The notes below the pieces were generated by a model. It was not told the origin of the DNA, did no database searches, and saw nothing but the letters and a program-made list of their open reading frames with translations. Source: Xaviernesmea oryzae (GTDB lineage Bacteria; Pseudomonadota; Alphaproteobacteria; Rhizobiales; Rhizobiaceae). Taken from it: a stretch of DNA of 64,000 nt. Position 1 is the stretch's first letter. Each line of letters begins with the position of its first letter. Positions 1-8,314 of the stretch are shown piece after piece. The position numbers and the translations under genes are program-made. The stretch is taken from the NCBI RefSeq assembly GCF_900109605.1, contig NZ_FOAM01000022.1, positions 19,508 through 83,507 on the forward strand, written 5' to 3'.

Positions 1-10
1 GTGCGCCATC

Positions 11-1486
11 ATGACCGACGCGATGCCGAGCCTGACCTTTGACAACAGCTATGCGGCCCTGCCGGATCGCTTCTTTGCCCGCGTCGCGCCGACGCCGGTG
101 GACGCGCCGGTCGTGATCGCCTTCAACCGGGCGCTGGCGGCGGAGCTTGGCTGGGATGCCGCGAGCGTGGAGCGCGAGGCGTCCGCCTTCTTTTCCGGCA
201 ATCGGCTGCCGCCGGGCGCCGATCCTCTGGCCATGGCCTATGCCGGCCACCAGTTCGGCCATTTCGTGCCGCAGCTCGGCGATGGCCGGGCGATCCTGAT
301 CGGCGAGGTGATCGACGCCCATGGCAGGCGCCGCGACATTCAGCTGAAGGGCGCGGGCCCCACGCCCTTTTCCCGCCGGGGAGATGGGCGCGCGGCGCTC
401 GGGCCGGTGATGCGCGAATATCTGGTGAGCGAGGCCATGCATGCGCTCGGCATCCCCACCACCCGTGCCTTGGCCGCGGTGGTCACGGGCGAGCCGGTCC
501 AGCGCGACACCGTTCTGCCCGGCGCGGTGCTGACCCGGGTGGCGGCCAGCCACCTGCGCGTCGGCACCTTCCAGTTCTTCGCCGCGCGCGACGACCGCGA
601 GGGCCTGCGGCGCCTGACCGATTATGCCATTGCCCGTCATGATCCCGATTTGGCGGACGCCGAAATCCCGGCACTCGCGCTTCTGGAGCGGGTAGCCGCG
701 CGCCAGGCCGATCTCGTCGCCCGCTGGCTCGGCGTCGGCTTTATCCATGGGGTGATGAACACCGACAATTTCTCGATCTCGGGCGAAACCATCGACTTCG
801 GCCCCTGTGCCTTCCTCGATACCTACGACCCGCGCAAGGTCTTCTCCTCCATCGATCAGAACGGGCGCTATGCCTATGCCAGCCAGCCCGGCATCGCCCA
901 ATGGAACCTCGCGCGGCTCGCCGAATGCCTGTTGCCGCTGATCGACGAGGATGGCGACAAGGCCGTGGGAAAGGCCAGTGCCGTCATCAGCGCCTTCCCA
1001 GCGCGCTTCCAGGGCGCCTGGCTCGCCGTCATGCGGGCGAAGCTGGGGCTTCGCACGGCGGAGGAGGGCGATCTCGACCTGATCCAGGCCTTCCTCGCGC
1101 TGCTGCACAAGGGCGAGGCCGATTATACGCTGGCGTTGCGCGCGCTCCCGGACGCCATAACCGGCGATGCCGCCTCGCTCATCGAGCGCTTCAGGCGGCC
1201 GGTGGCGCTTACCGGATGGCTGGAGACCTGGCGCGCCCGGCTTGCCCGCGAGCCCGAGGACGTTGCCCGAAGCGAAGCGATGCGCAAGGTGAACCCGCTC
1301 TTCATCCCCCGCAACCACCGCATAGAGCAAGCCATTGCCTCCGCCCAGGAAGACGGTGATTTCTCGCTGTTTACCGCGCTGCAGAAAGCGCTCGCCCTCC
1401 CCTATGACGACCAGCCGGAGTTTGCGCCTCTGGCGGAGGCGCCGGCGGAGGCGGAGGTGGTGACGCGGACGTTCTGTGGGACGTGA
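11..1486 (+). CDS. selO: SelO/YdiU family protein adenylyltransferase (AMPylase)
   Basis: Pseudokinase-fold enzyme that transfers AMP from ATP to hydroxyl side chains of proteins, linked to redox stress in characterised members. The 491-residue length is full for the family. Visible motifs: YAGHQFG near residue 77, QLKGAGPTPFSR with Lys113, and HGVMNTDN followed by TIDFGPCAF, which place Asn253 and Asp262 at the positions of the ATP/metal-binding residues known from the Pseudomonas SelO structure. That numbering agreement also supports the ATG at 11 as the start. The C-terminus ends in FCGT, so it has a Cys near the end but not the selenocysteine of the animal protein. It stands alone; the gene before it lies outside the window. 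Confidence 0.95.
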   Translation: MTDAMPSLTFDNSYAALPDRFFARVAPTPVDAPVVIAFNRALAAELGWDAASVEREASAFFSGNRLPPGADPLAMAYAGHQFGHFVPQLGDGRAILIGEVIDAHGRRRDIQLKGAGPTPFSRRGDGRAALGPVMREYLVSEAMHALGIPTTRALAAVVTGEPVQRDTVLPGAVLTRVAASHLRVGTFQFFAARDDREGLRRLTDYAIARHDPDLADAEIPALALLERVAARQADLVARWLGVGFIHGVMNTDNFSISGETIDFGPCAFLDTYDPRKVFSSIDQNGRYAYASQPGIAQWNLARLAECLLPLIDEDGDKAVGKASAVISAFPARFQGAWLAVMRAKLGLRTAEEGDLDLIQAFLALLHKGEADYTLALRALPDAITGDAASLIERFRRPVALTGWLETWRARLAREPEDVARSEAMRKVNPLFIPRNHRIEQAIASAQEDGDFSLFTALQKALALPYDDQPEFAPLAEAPAEAEVVTRTFCGT

Positions 1487-1720
1487 CGGTGGAAAAATAT
1501 AGCTTCGTGCCATCATCATGTCGCCTGTGCGCCAATAGCGGTCATTGCGAGTGCCGCAAAACTAACTATTCTGCGACGTCGCAAAAGTCAGGAAAACAAG
1601 TGTCGCTTCAATCGGGAGTTTCGCGTCAATGTCGAGACCGAGCTTATGAAGCTGTCGCAAGCGGAGCGGCCCAGTCTTATAGTACTCCGCTTGTATAGCC
1701 TGCGCTTGAAAGGAGACCGA

Positions 1721-2110
1721 ATGGCCGATCCGGTCGGAACCTTTGAACAGGTGATCGCTCTGGAACCCCAGCACGAAGCGTTGGTTCGTGCCTTGCGGGC
1801 GCTGGCCTCAGAACTGCACCCCGATCGCATAGAGGTCTCGCGGCCAGGTGATCGGGCCGTGAGTTGGGGCTGGGGACCCAAGAAGATGAGCGAGGCCTAT
1901 GCCTGCGCGCTTCCCTACAAGGATCACGTGAACCTCGCCTTTTACCGGGGCGCTACTCTAGCTGATCCAGCCGGAAAGCTTCGAGGCAGTGGGAAGGCGA
2001 TGCGGCACATGTCGCTAACCCGAGTGGATCAACTGAACGACCAGGCAGTTCGGGATTTACTGGTAGCGGCGCGAGAAGAGCGGCGACAGGCGCTCCGGCT
2101 AACTGACTGA
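1721..2110 (+). CDS. DUF1801 domain protein
   Basis: A 129-residue protein of the DUF1801 (YdhG-like) family, a small fold of unknown function. The core WGWGPKKMSEAYACALPYKDHVNLAFYRG region, described here by its first and last residues W49 and G78, followed by GSGKAMRHMSL, is typical of the family. The ATG at 1721 is preceded by AAAGGAGA at a good distance; the open frame reaches back to 1646, but the upstream part has no family similarity and overlaps a poor-coding stretch. Flanked by selO on the same strand with a 234-base gap, so probably its own transcript. No catalytic role can be assigned. Confidence 0.75.
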   Translation: MADPVGTFEQVIALEPQHEALVRALRALASELHPDRIEVSRPGDRAVSWGWGPKKMSEAYACALPYKDHVNLAFYRGATLADPAGKLRGSGKAMRHMSLTRVDQLNDQAVRDLLVAAREERRQALRLTD

Positions 2111-2819
2111 TCAGAACCACGCACAGGCGGGCTCGCTCGCCTACCATGAGTAACTGCTTTGAATCACGGATATCTCGAAGCCCCTTATCTCAGCCCACTC
2201 AACCTCGCACAACTGGATCGCGAAAATCCTAACTTTCACGACAGATTCGCCGCCGCTGAAATCAAAACTTAATTTCTGTCGCGGAACTCGGTCGCAAAAC
2301 TCAAAGTTTCGCGGCCGTTTTTTTGCGACTGCGTACGTCCGCAAAGGGCCGAACTCAGACAACATCATCCTATATTCGGCGGTCACCTCACTTTGGGTCA
2401 AATCCAGCTTCGATTGTACAATGGCGATCTAACGGAAGGCGAATGTCTGCTCCCACACTAGGCACACTAACCGCAAGACGCACCCAAACGCGGCCGATCC
2501 CGCATCCGCTTTCCCCACCTCCCCCTCACATTGAACTTTCCCTAGCCTCCGCTAATTGGACCGATCAGCGCAGTCATGTCAGCGGCCGGGCTTATTCCCT
2601 CTGTCGGCAGGTCCCGCGTGCATCCCTTCCGGCTGATGCGGCATCTTCCTCCGCGTCGGTTCTGTTGCTGAAAGGCTGAGGTCGTGTGATCCTTCCGCAA
2701 GGGTCGTCGGCGCGCGGCCGAAACGTTTTTTGAGCCGACAGCGCCGCCGGGCATCCTCTCGCCGGCGGCGCTGCCGATAGACCATCGCCGCAGGGACCCG
2801 TTGCGGCAGGAGTTGTTCC
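2111..2819. other. Intergenic region before glucose dehydrogenase
   Basis: About 700 bases without a convincing gene. The part from about 2150 to 2420 is visibly poorer in G+C than the surroundings and contains only short frames without codon bias. The part from 2680 onward is GC-rich again and carries the strong inverted repeat described separately, so the promoter and leader of the dehydrogenase gene probably lie here. Confidence 0.6.
2739..2773 (+). promoter_or_regulatory. Leader stem-loop upstream of gcd
   Basis: Perfect 12-base inverted repeat, CAGCGCCGCCGG at 2739-2750 and CCGGCGGCGCTG at 2762-2773, with an 11-base loop. It ends 46 bases before the gcd start codon. There is no T-run after it, so it is not a standard terminator; it may stabilise or attenuate the leader. 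The T-rich run at 2725-2731 lies before it and is unrelated to it. Confidence 0.45.
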
Positions 2820-5150
2820 ATGATCCTTGTTCTCACAGCAATCGTCTTCGCCCTGATCGGCCTGGCCGTCGGCGGCGCCGGCGTATGGCTCGCCGTGCTT
2901 GGCGGCAGCTGGTATTATATCTTTGCCGGCCTCGGCTTTCTGCTCACGGCCTTCCTGCTCTTCACCCGCCGCCCCAGCGCGCTGACGGCCTATGCGCTCG
3001 TCATCGTCGGCACACTCGCCTGGGCGATCTGGGAGGTGGGCTTCGACTGGTGGCAGCTTGGGCCCCGTGGCGGCGTCATCATCCTGCTCGGCCTCTGGCT
3101 GCTGCTGCCGGCTATCCGCGCCCGCCTCGGCTTTACCAGCCCGACCGGCCAGGTCTATCGCGCCGGCGCCGGAACTTTGGGCGGTGCGGTACTGCTCTCG
3201 CTTCTTGCCGCTGCCTATTCGATGACGCAGGATCCGCTGGATAAGACCGGCAGCCTGCCGGAGGCGCAGGCCGGCGCTACCGCCGATTATGGCGGCCAGG
3301 TCGCCGACAATGAATGGCACCAATATGGCCGTACGCCTTATGGTCAGCGTTATTCGCCACTGTCGCAGATCACCAAGGACAATGTGTCCAGCCTCGAAGT
3401 TGCCTGGCAATATCAGACCGGCGACGTCAAGCGGCCCGACGATGTGGGCGAGACGACCTATCAGGTGACGCCGCTGAAAATCGGCAACATGCTCTATGTC
3501 TGCACACCGCATAACTGGGCGATCGCCATCGACGCGACGACGGGCGAGGAGCGCTGGAAATATGACAGCAATCCCGGCATGAACCCGAACCGGCAGCACC
3601 AGACCTGCCGGGGCGTCAGCTATTATGCCGATGCCGCTGCGGCCCCCGGTAGCGCCTGCGCCACCCGCGTCTATCTGCCGACCTCGGATGCCCGGCTGAT
3701 CGCGCTCGACGCTCAGAACGGCAAGGTCTGCACCAGCTTTGCCGATCAGGGCACGCTGCATCTCGAACAGGGCATGCGCTACCAGCCGGCCGGCTATTAT
3801 TACTCGACCTCGCCGCCCGTGATCTCCGGCGGCAAGATCATCATTGGCGGCGCGGTCAACGACAATTACTCCACCCAGGAACAGTCCGGTGTCATCCGCG
3901 CCTTCGATGTCAACACCGGCGCGCTCGTCTGGAACTGGGACAGCGGCAATCCCGATGTGACCACGCCCCTGCCGGAAGGCCAGACCTACACCACCAACTC
4001 GCCCAACAGCTGGTCGGTCTTCTCCTATGACGAGGCGCTGAACCTCGTCTACATCCCGCTCGGCAACCAGGTGCCCGACCAGCTCGGCATGAACCGGAGC
4101 GAAGCCGTCGAGCGTTTCTCCTCCTCCATCGTCGCGCTGGATATGGGCACCGGCCAGGTGCGCTGGGTGCGCCAGACCGTGCATCACGACCTCTGGGACA
4201 TGGACGTTCCTGCCCAGCCGGTCCTGCTCGACATCAACGGCCGCAAGGCGCTGGTGGGCCCGACCAAGCAGGGCGATATCTATGTGCTCGACCGCGCCAC
4301 CGGCGAGCCGATCATCCCGGTCAAGGAAGTGCCCGCCCCCGGCGGCGCCATCCCCGAGGATCATGCCTCGCCGACACAGCCGCTCTCCGGCCTCACCTTC
4401 TCCCCGCCGCCGCTGCAAGACAGCAGCATGTGGGGCATCACGATGTTCGATCAGCTGGCCTGCCGCATCCAGTTCCACCGGCTGCGCTATGAAGGCCGCT
4501 ACACGCCGCCGTCGCTGCAGGGCACGATCGTCTATCCCGGCAATTTCGGCACGTTCAACTGGGGCTCCGTCGCGGTGGATCCCGAGCGCCAGGTGATGTT
4601 CGGCATGCCGACCTACCTGGCCTTCACCTCGCGCCTCGTTCCGCGTGCGGATATCCCGCCGAAGGGCCAGGACGAAAAGGGCTCGGAACAGGGGCTGAAC
4701 CGCAATGACGGCGCGCCCTATGGCGTCTATATGGGCCCGTTCCTGTCGCCGCTCGGCATTCCCTGCCAGGCGCCGCCATGGGGCTATGTCGCCGGCGTCG
4801 ATCTGAAGACCGGCGATATCGCTTACAAGCACCGCAACGGCACGGTCTATGACATGACGCCGCTGCCGCTGCCCTTAAAGGTCGGCGTCCCCGGCATTGG
4901 CGGGCCGATGATCACCAAGGGCGGCGTCGCTTTCCTCGGCGCGGCGGTCGACAACTATCTGCGCGCCTATGATCTGACCACCGGCAAACAGCTCTGGCAG
5001 GCCCGCCTGCCGGCCGGCGGCCAGTCCACACCCATGACCTACGCCACCGACGACGGCACCCAATATGTCGTGATGGTCGCCGGCGGCCACGGCTCGGTCG
5101 GCACCAAGCCGGGCGATTACATCATCGCCTATCGCCTGCCGAAGAAATAA
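2820..5150 (+). CDS. gcd: Membrane-bound PQQ-dependent glucose dehydrogenase
   Basis: Quinoprotein that oxidises D-glucose (and related aldoses) to the lactone in the periplasm and passes electrons to ubiquinone. The 776 residues show the expected layout: about five hydrophobic segments in residues 1-135 that form the membrane anchor, then a periplasmic eight-bladed propeller beginning at DNEWHQYGRTPYGQRYSPL and containing repeated W-motifs such as ALDMGTGQVRWV and DLTTGKQLWQA. The stretch VHHDLWDMDVPAQP is characteristic of the family. ATG at 2820 follows an AGGAG. PQQ biosynthesis genes are not in this window, so whether the enzyme is active as holoenzyme cannot be judged. A hairpin terminator follows the gene at once. 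Confidence 0.95.
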   Translation: MILVLTAIVFALIGLAVGGAGVWLAVLGGSWYYIFAGLGFLLTAFLLFTRRPSALTAYALVIVGTLAWAIWEVGFDWWQLGPRGGVIILLGLWLLLPAIRARLGFTSPTGQVYRAGAGTLGGAVLLSLLAAAYSMTQDPLDKTGSLPEAQAGATADYGGQVADNEWHQYGRTPYGQRYSPLSQITKDNVSSLEVAWQYQTGDVKRPDDVGETTYQVTPLKIGNMLYVCTPHNWAIAIDATTGEERWKYDSNPGMNPNRQHQTCRGVSYYADAAAAPGSACATRVYLPTSDARLIALDAQNGKVCTSFADQGTLHLEQGMRYQPAGYYYSTSPPVISGGKIIIGGAVNDNYSTQEQSGVIRAFDVNTGALVWNWDSGNPDVTTPLPEGQTYTTNSPNSWSVFSYDEALNLVYIPLGNQVPDQLGMNRSEAVERFSSSIVALDMGTGQVRWVRQTVHHDLWDMDVPAQPVLLDINGRKALVGPTKQGDIYVLDRATGEPIIPVKEVPAPGGAIPEDHASPTQPLSGLTFSPPPLQDSSMWGITMFDQLACRIQFHRLRYEGRYTPPSLQGTIVYPGNFGTFNWGSVAVDPERQVMFGMPTYLAFTSRLVPRADIPPKGQDEKGSEQGLNRNDGAPYGVYMGPFLSPLGIPCQAPPWGYVAGVDLKTGDIAYKHRNGTVYDMTPLPLPLKVGVPGIGGPMITKGGVAFLGAAVDNYLRAYDLTTGKQLWQARLPAGGQSTPMTYATDDGTQYVVMVAGGHGSVGTKPGDYIIAYRLPKK

Positions 5151-5176
5151 AGCGGGGCGGATTTGACCGGAGACCG

Positions 5177-5206
5177 GCCCGCGCGGGAGACTGCGCGGGC
5201 TTTTTT
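5177..5206 (+). terminator. Rho-independent terminator of gcd
   Basis: GCCCGCGC at 5177-5184 pairs with GCGCGGGC at 5193-5200 across an 8-base loop and is followed directly by six T. It lies 27 bases after the gcd stop codon on the same strand. Confidence 0.9.
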
Positions 5207-5310
5207 GCTTTGGTCAGATTATCCAAGCCGAAGGGCACCGCTGACGCGAAATCCGGAGGATCACGCCCGAATTTTGACTTTTCTGGCAAAGATCATCATC
5301 ACGCGCCGCG

Positions 5311-5402
5311 TCATCCTCGGGCTTGTCCCGAGGATCTGCGACGGTCATTGATTCTCAGACATATCAAGCGTTTGCAGATTCTCGGGATAAGCCCGAGCAT
5401 GA
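5311..5402. repeat. Palindromic intergenic mosaic repeat (RIME-like)
   Basis: Two short palindromes, CCTCGGGCTTGTCCCGAGG at 5315-5333 and CTCGGGATAAGCCCGAG at 5381-5397, are also inverted copies of each other: TCATCCTCGGGC...GATCTGC on the left and GCAGATTCTCGGG...CATGA on the right. This nested arrangement, about 90 bases long, matches the type of intergenic mosaic element widespread in Rhizobium and Agrobacterium. The remaining parts of 5207-5632 show no gene. Confidence 0.75.
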
Positions 5403-5607
5403 AGAATCGATGAGTTTGCGTGTCTGTCAGAGCGTGCCAGACATCACGAAGCGGTCGACCCGGATTTCATCTGACTGACGGGATTTTTCATCATGCGAGA
5501 TATGTTTTATATGCCTAATTTATTCGTATGGTTGCATTATCGCGTCGATGGAGAGTGATGGGCTGCTGTCGCGCGTAAAGGTCACTTTCATGCCATAGAG
5601 ATTTCAT

Positions 5608-5639
5608 CGGTGGTGCATGAGAACGGTGGTGCATGAGAA
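5608..5639. repeat. 16-base tandem duplication over the cytochrome start
   Basis: The unit CGGTGGTGCATGAGAA occurs twice back to back (5608-5623 and 5624-5639). Each copy carries an ATG, at 5617 and 5633; because 16 is not a multiple of 3, only the second is in frame with the cytochrome gene. No good ribosome binding site is seen before either, so the duplication may have changed translation initiation. Confidence 0.85.
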
Positions 5640-6007
5640 CTGCTTTCTTCGTTTCAGTCCTTTTCCTGTCTTTTATCCCGTCAGCATCTTCCGCGGAAAA
5701 CTTGAATGGAAAGCAGATTTTCCAGAGCCGCTGCGCGATGTGTCACGGCAGCGATGCGCGGGGCACTGGCCCATTGGCTGAAAAAAGCAGCCCGCCCACG
5801 CCCGATCTCACGACGCCGGAATTCAAGCAGCGTCTGCGGGATTATCCCGGCGTAATCGTTTCCTCGATCATTCTCCGTCCAAATGGCGATCTGATCCCGA
5901 AAACCCTGCGGGAAAACGCCGTCAATCTCCCCGCCTTTCAATGGAAGGTGAAAGATTTTCGCGATCTGAACGACTACTTAACGGGCATTATCTCGAAATC
6001 GAGGTAA
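5633..6007 (+). CDS. Small periplasmic c-type cytochrome
   Basis: 124 residues with a signal peptide (hydrophobic core at residues 4-18, cleavage probably after SASSA) and one haem c attachment motif CAMCH with Cys34, Cys37 and His38. The ADARGTGPLA-type loop after it (GSDARGTGPL here) is usual in class I cytochromes. The expected distal Met ligand, normally in a MPAF/MPPF motif, is replaced: the sequence reads VNLPAF and there is no Met at all after the CxxCH. It may have another sixth ligand (His or Lys are possible) or a five-coordinate haem. It is separate from gcd by a terminator and a repeat, so a functional pairing with the dehydrogenase is only a guess. Confidence 0.85.
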   Translation: MRTAFFVSVLFLSFIPSASSAENLNGKQIFQSRCAMCHGSDARGTGPLAEKSSPPTPDLTTPEFKQRLRDYPGVIVSSIILRPNGDLIPKTLRENAVNLPAFQWKVKDFRDLNDYLTGIISKSR

Positions 6008-6177
6008 TGCCCGCGCTGCCACTGACGGCAATCCAGGATCGGTGCGCAAACGGTACGACAGACGACTGACGCGTTGCGCGCCAAGAACTGACCAGCGGCC
6101 TCCTCTCGTCCGCAACATTCTCGCCCGGCATCGGCGAGACATGGGGACACCCGGCTTCTTACCGCTACTCCTGAAAC

Positions 6178-7407
6178 TCAAGCCGGCGTCACCTCCACCG
6201 TCAGATGCGAGAGCCCGGGCAGGCCGGCAAGGCGGGCCTTGTAGATCGAAGGGGGCTTGGGATCGACGCTCGACAGGGCGATGATCGCGGCATGATGGCC
6301 GGGGCCGACCTGCCAGACATGGAGGTCCGTCACCCGTTCGCCCTCGCTGGCGACCCTGGCGCGAATGGTGGCCGGCAGGGCGCCGGCAGTGTCGGCGGCA
6401 TCCACCAGCACCAGCGCCGTCTGGCGCACCAGGCCGATCGACCAGCGGGCGATGACGAGGGCGCCGACGACGCCCATGGCCGGGTCCAGCCAGTTCCAGC
6501 CATAGAGACGGCCGGCCAGAAGCGCGAGGATCGCCAGAACCGACGTCAGCGCATCGGCCAAGACATGGAGATAGGCTGCCTTGAGATTGCTGTCGCCGCC
6601 ATGGTGCCCACCGTGATGTGCATGGTGTCCGCCATGACCACCATGGCCCACGTGGCGTCCATGACCGACCGCGGCCTCGGGTTGGTCAGGGACGGCGGAC
6701 TGCGGAACGGGCGCGGCGGCATCGGCCTCGATCTGCGCCATGGTCGCGAGCGGGATGTCCGATGGTGTCGTCCTGTCGTCTTCCAGCGTCGCTGGTGAGG
6801 CCCGCAAGGGGGCGCTGGCCGGACCGTGGTCATCGGCATGTCCATGATCGTCGTCATGGCTGTGATCATGCCCGTGATCGGCCCCCAGCAGCCAAGCGGA
6901 AACGAGATTGACGAGAAGGCCGATGGCCGCCACCGCAATGGCTTCGTCATAGGCGATGGCCACGGGTTCGGCCAGGCGCAGCGCGCTCTCCCAGGCGATG
7001 ATCAGCGCGATCAGGCCGAGGATCACCGCGCTGGCGAAGGCTGCGAGATCGCCGACCTTGCCGGTGCCGAAAGTGAAGCGGGGATTGCCGGCCTGGCGGC
7101 GGGCATAGCGATAGGCGAGCGCGGCGATCAGCATCGCGCCGGCATGGGTGGACATATGCCAGCCATCGGCCGTCAACGCCATGGAGCCGAGGATCTGCCC
7201 GCCGATGATTTCCGCCACCATCATCGCCGCCGTGAGCGCGATCACCCACCAGACCCGCCGCTCGTTGCGGGCATGGTCGGCCCCGAGAAAGACATGCGTA
7301 TGGCCCAGCGGATCGCAAGAGGCCGCCGATTGGGGATGCGCATGGCCAAGCCGTGGCCCATCGTGCCTGTGGGAGGTCACCTCATGGAAAGGATGATCCT
7401 GCGACAT
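6178..7407 (-). CDS. dmeF: Cation diffusion facilitator, DmeF type (Co/Ni efflux)
   Basis: Inner-membrane CDF family exporter of divalent metal, driven by proton exchange. The 409 residues include six hydrophobic segments, the family motif GSMALTADGWHMSTH in segment 2 with the metal-site Asp and His, and HVLADALTSVLAILALL in segment 5 with a second Asp pair. Between segments 4 and 5 is a very long loop full of histidines (HGHDHSHDDDHGH and later GHGGHGGHHAHHGGHHGG), typical of DmeF. The C-terminal part DLHVWQVGPGHHAAII is the cytoplasmic domain. ATG at 7407 follows GCAGGAGCAGGACG; the frame stays open 115 codons further upstream, but that part has no membrane or metal motif. Downstream of dmeR on the same strand with an unusually long 229-base gap. 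Confidence 0.92.
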   Translation of the reverse strand: MSQDHPFHEVTSHRHDGPRLGHAHPQSAASCDPLGHTHVFLGADHARNERRVWWVIALTAAMMVAEIIGGQILGSMALTADGWHMSTHAGAMLIAALAYRYARRQAGNPRFTFGTGKVGDLAAFASAVILGLIALIIAWESALRLAEPVAIAYDEAIAVAAIGLLVNLVSAWLLGADHGHDHSHDDDHGHADDHGPASAPLRASPATLEDDRTTPSDIPLATMAQIEADAAAPVPQSAVPDQPEAAVGHGRHVGHGGHGGHHAHHGGHHGGDSNLKAAYLHVLADALTSVLAILALLAGRLYGWNWLDPAMGVVGALVIARWSIGLVRQTALVLVDAADTAGALPATIRARVASEGERVTDLHVWQVGPGHHAAIIALSSVDPKPPSIYKARLAGLPGLSHLTVEVTPA

Positions 7408-7636
7408 GTCCGTCCTGCTCCTGCTGGGTTGCCCTGTCGGCGCCTGATCTGGATGCTTCGTCCCCGCGCCGCGCCGCCGAAATGCAGCAGCGGTTTTCGC
7501 TTCGCTTGCGGCGTCTGATGTCGTGCTTGCCTTTGCCCCATCGCGCCTTGAGACGGCATGTCGCGCACCGAACCTCGTCACCTCCACGCGTAAGCCATCG
7601 CTTGGCGGCACCACGGGCTGAACCGTAGCAAAGCTG

Positions 7637-7909
7637 TCAGCGGAGATAGGTCTTGAGGATCGCCGCCAGCTCGTCTGCGGCCGCCTGACGGCTCGCCTCA
7701 TCCGGCGCGTGCAGCACATGCTCGTGCAGATGCTCCTCCACCAGCTCGCCATTCAACCCGTTCAGCGCGCCGCGGATCGAGGCCAGCAGCTGCAGCACCG
7801 ATCCGCAGCCGGCCTCCGCCTCCAGAGCCCGCTCCACGGCCTCGACCTGGCCCTTGAGCCGGCGAACACGGGCCAGCAGCTTGGCCTTATTGGAAATCGT
7901 ATGCGACAT
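7637..7909 (-). CDS. dmeR: RcnR/CsoR family Ni/Co-responsive repressor DmeR
   Basis: All-helical tetrameric DNA-binding protein that releases its operator when it binds metal. Starting at ATG 7909 (SD CAGGAG) it has 90 residues, and then His3, Cys35, His60 and His64 fall exactly on the four ligands known for E. coli RcnR, which identifies it as a nickel/cobalt rather than copper or formaldehyde sensor and confirms the start. The frame also runs back to 7972 but that would destroy the N-terminal His ligand. Its job is most likely repression of dmeR-dmeF through the operator just upstream. Confidence 0.92.
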   Translation of the reverse strand: MSHTISNKAKLLARVRRLKGQVEAVERALEAEAGCGSVLQLLASIRGALNGLNGELVEEHLHEHVLHAPDEASRQAAADELAAILKTYLR

Positions 7910-7922
7910 GGATGCGCTCCTG

Positions 7923-7944
7923 ATAGCATAGGGGGGTATCCTAT
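7923..7944 (-). promoter_or_regulatory. Operator for DmeR (G-tract inverted repeat)
   Basis: A run of six G at 7931-7936 is flanked by the near-perfect inverted repeat ATAGCATA (7923-7930) and TATCCTAT (7937-7944). An A/T inverted repeat around a G/C tract is the known recognition pattern of RcnR-class repressors. It lies 13 bases upstream of the dmeR start codon, where repression would be direct. Confidence 0.75.
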
Positions 7945-8237
7945 TTCGGGGTGCCGTACAAGAGCGCTCCAATTATGCCAAAGCGTTTGATGCCAGCCCT
8001 TATCTCATATGACTTCGCCTGCCGGTTAAGGTCGTCCATCCGGCAAAGTGACCGCGCCCCATCCACGCTGTCTGTACAAGCCCATCTCGACGGGCCAGTC
8101 GCAACCAGCGAGCTGCAACCGGCTTGACAAGCGCCGCCTGACCGCGCATGGTCTGCTCATGATCACACGCCCGACACATATTGCCTGGTATTTTACGCTG
8201 CTCCCATAGGTGCGGCTCGTTTGATCATGATCTCAAC

Positions 8238-8263
8238 AAGCCGCCGCAAGGCGGCTTTTGTTT
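8238..8263 (+). terminator. Hairpin with T-rich tail, source transcript unknown
   Basis: AAGCCGCC (8238-8245), four-base loop GCAA, GGCGGCTT (8250-8257), then TTGTTT. It looks like an intrinsic terminator on the plus strand but no gene precedes it: dmeR is divergent and the region 7945-8237 has no credible frame. A small RNA ending here, or a leader attenuator for the GNAT gene that starts at 8315, would both fit. The rest of the 400-base gap shows nothing else. Confidence 0.45.
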
Positions 8264-8314
8264 GAGAAACGGCCCCTTGCGGCGGATCCCGCCAGACCAC
8301 CAAGGAGCCCTCTG

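Noticed and set aside
1483..1698. 71-codon frame after selO
   Set aside because: Overlaps the selO stop, has no recognisable domain and no ribosome binding site.
2592..4832. 746-codon open frame antisense to the glucose dehydrogenase gene
   Set aside because: It mirrors a clear gene in high-GC codon usage, lacks any protein family motif and is rich in Arg, Ala and Gly as shadow frames are.
6600..6870. Apparent low-complexity CAT-rich repeats in DNA
   Set aside because: They encode the histidine-rich loop of DmeF and are explained by the protein.
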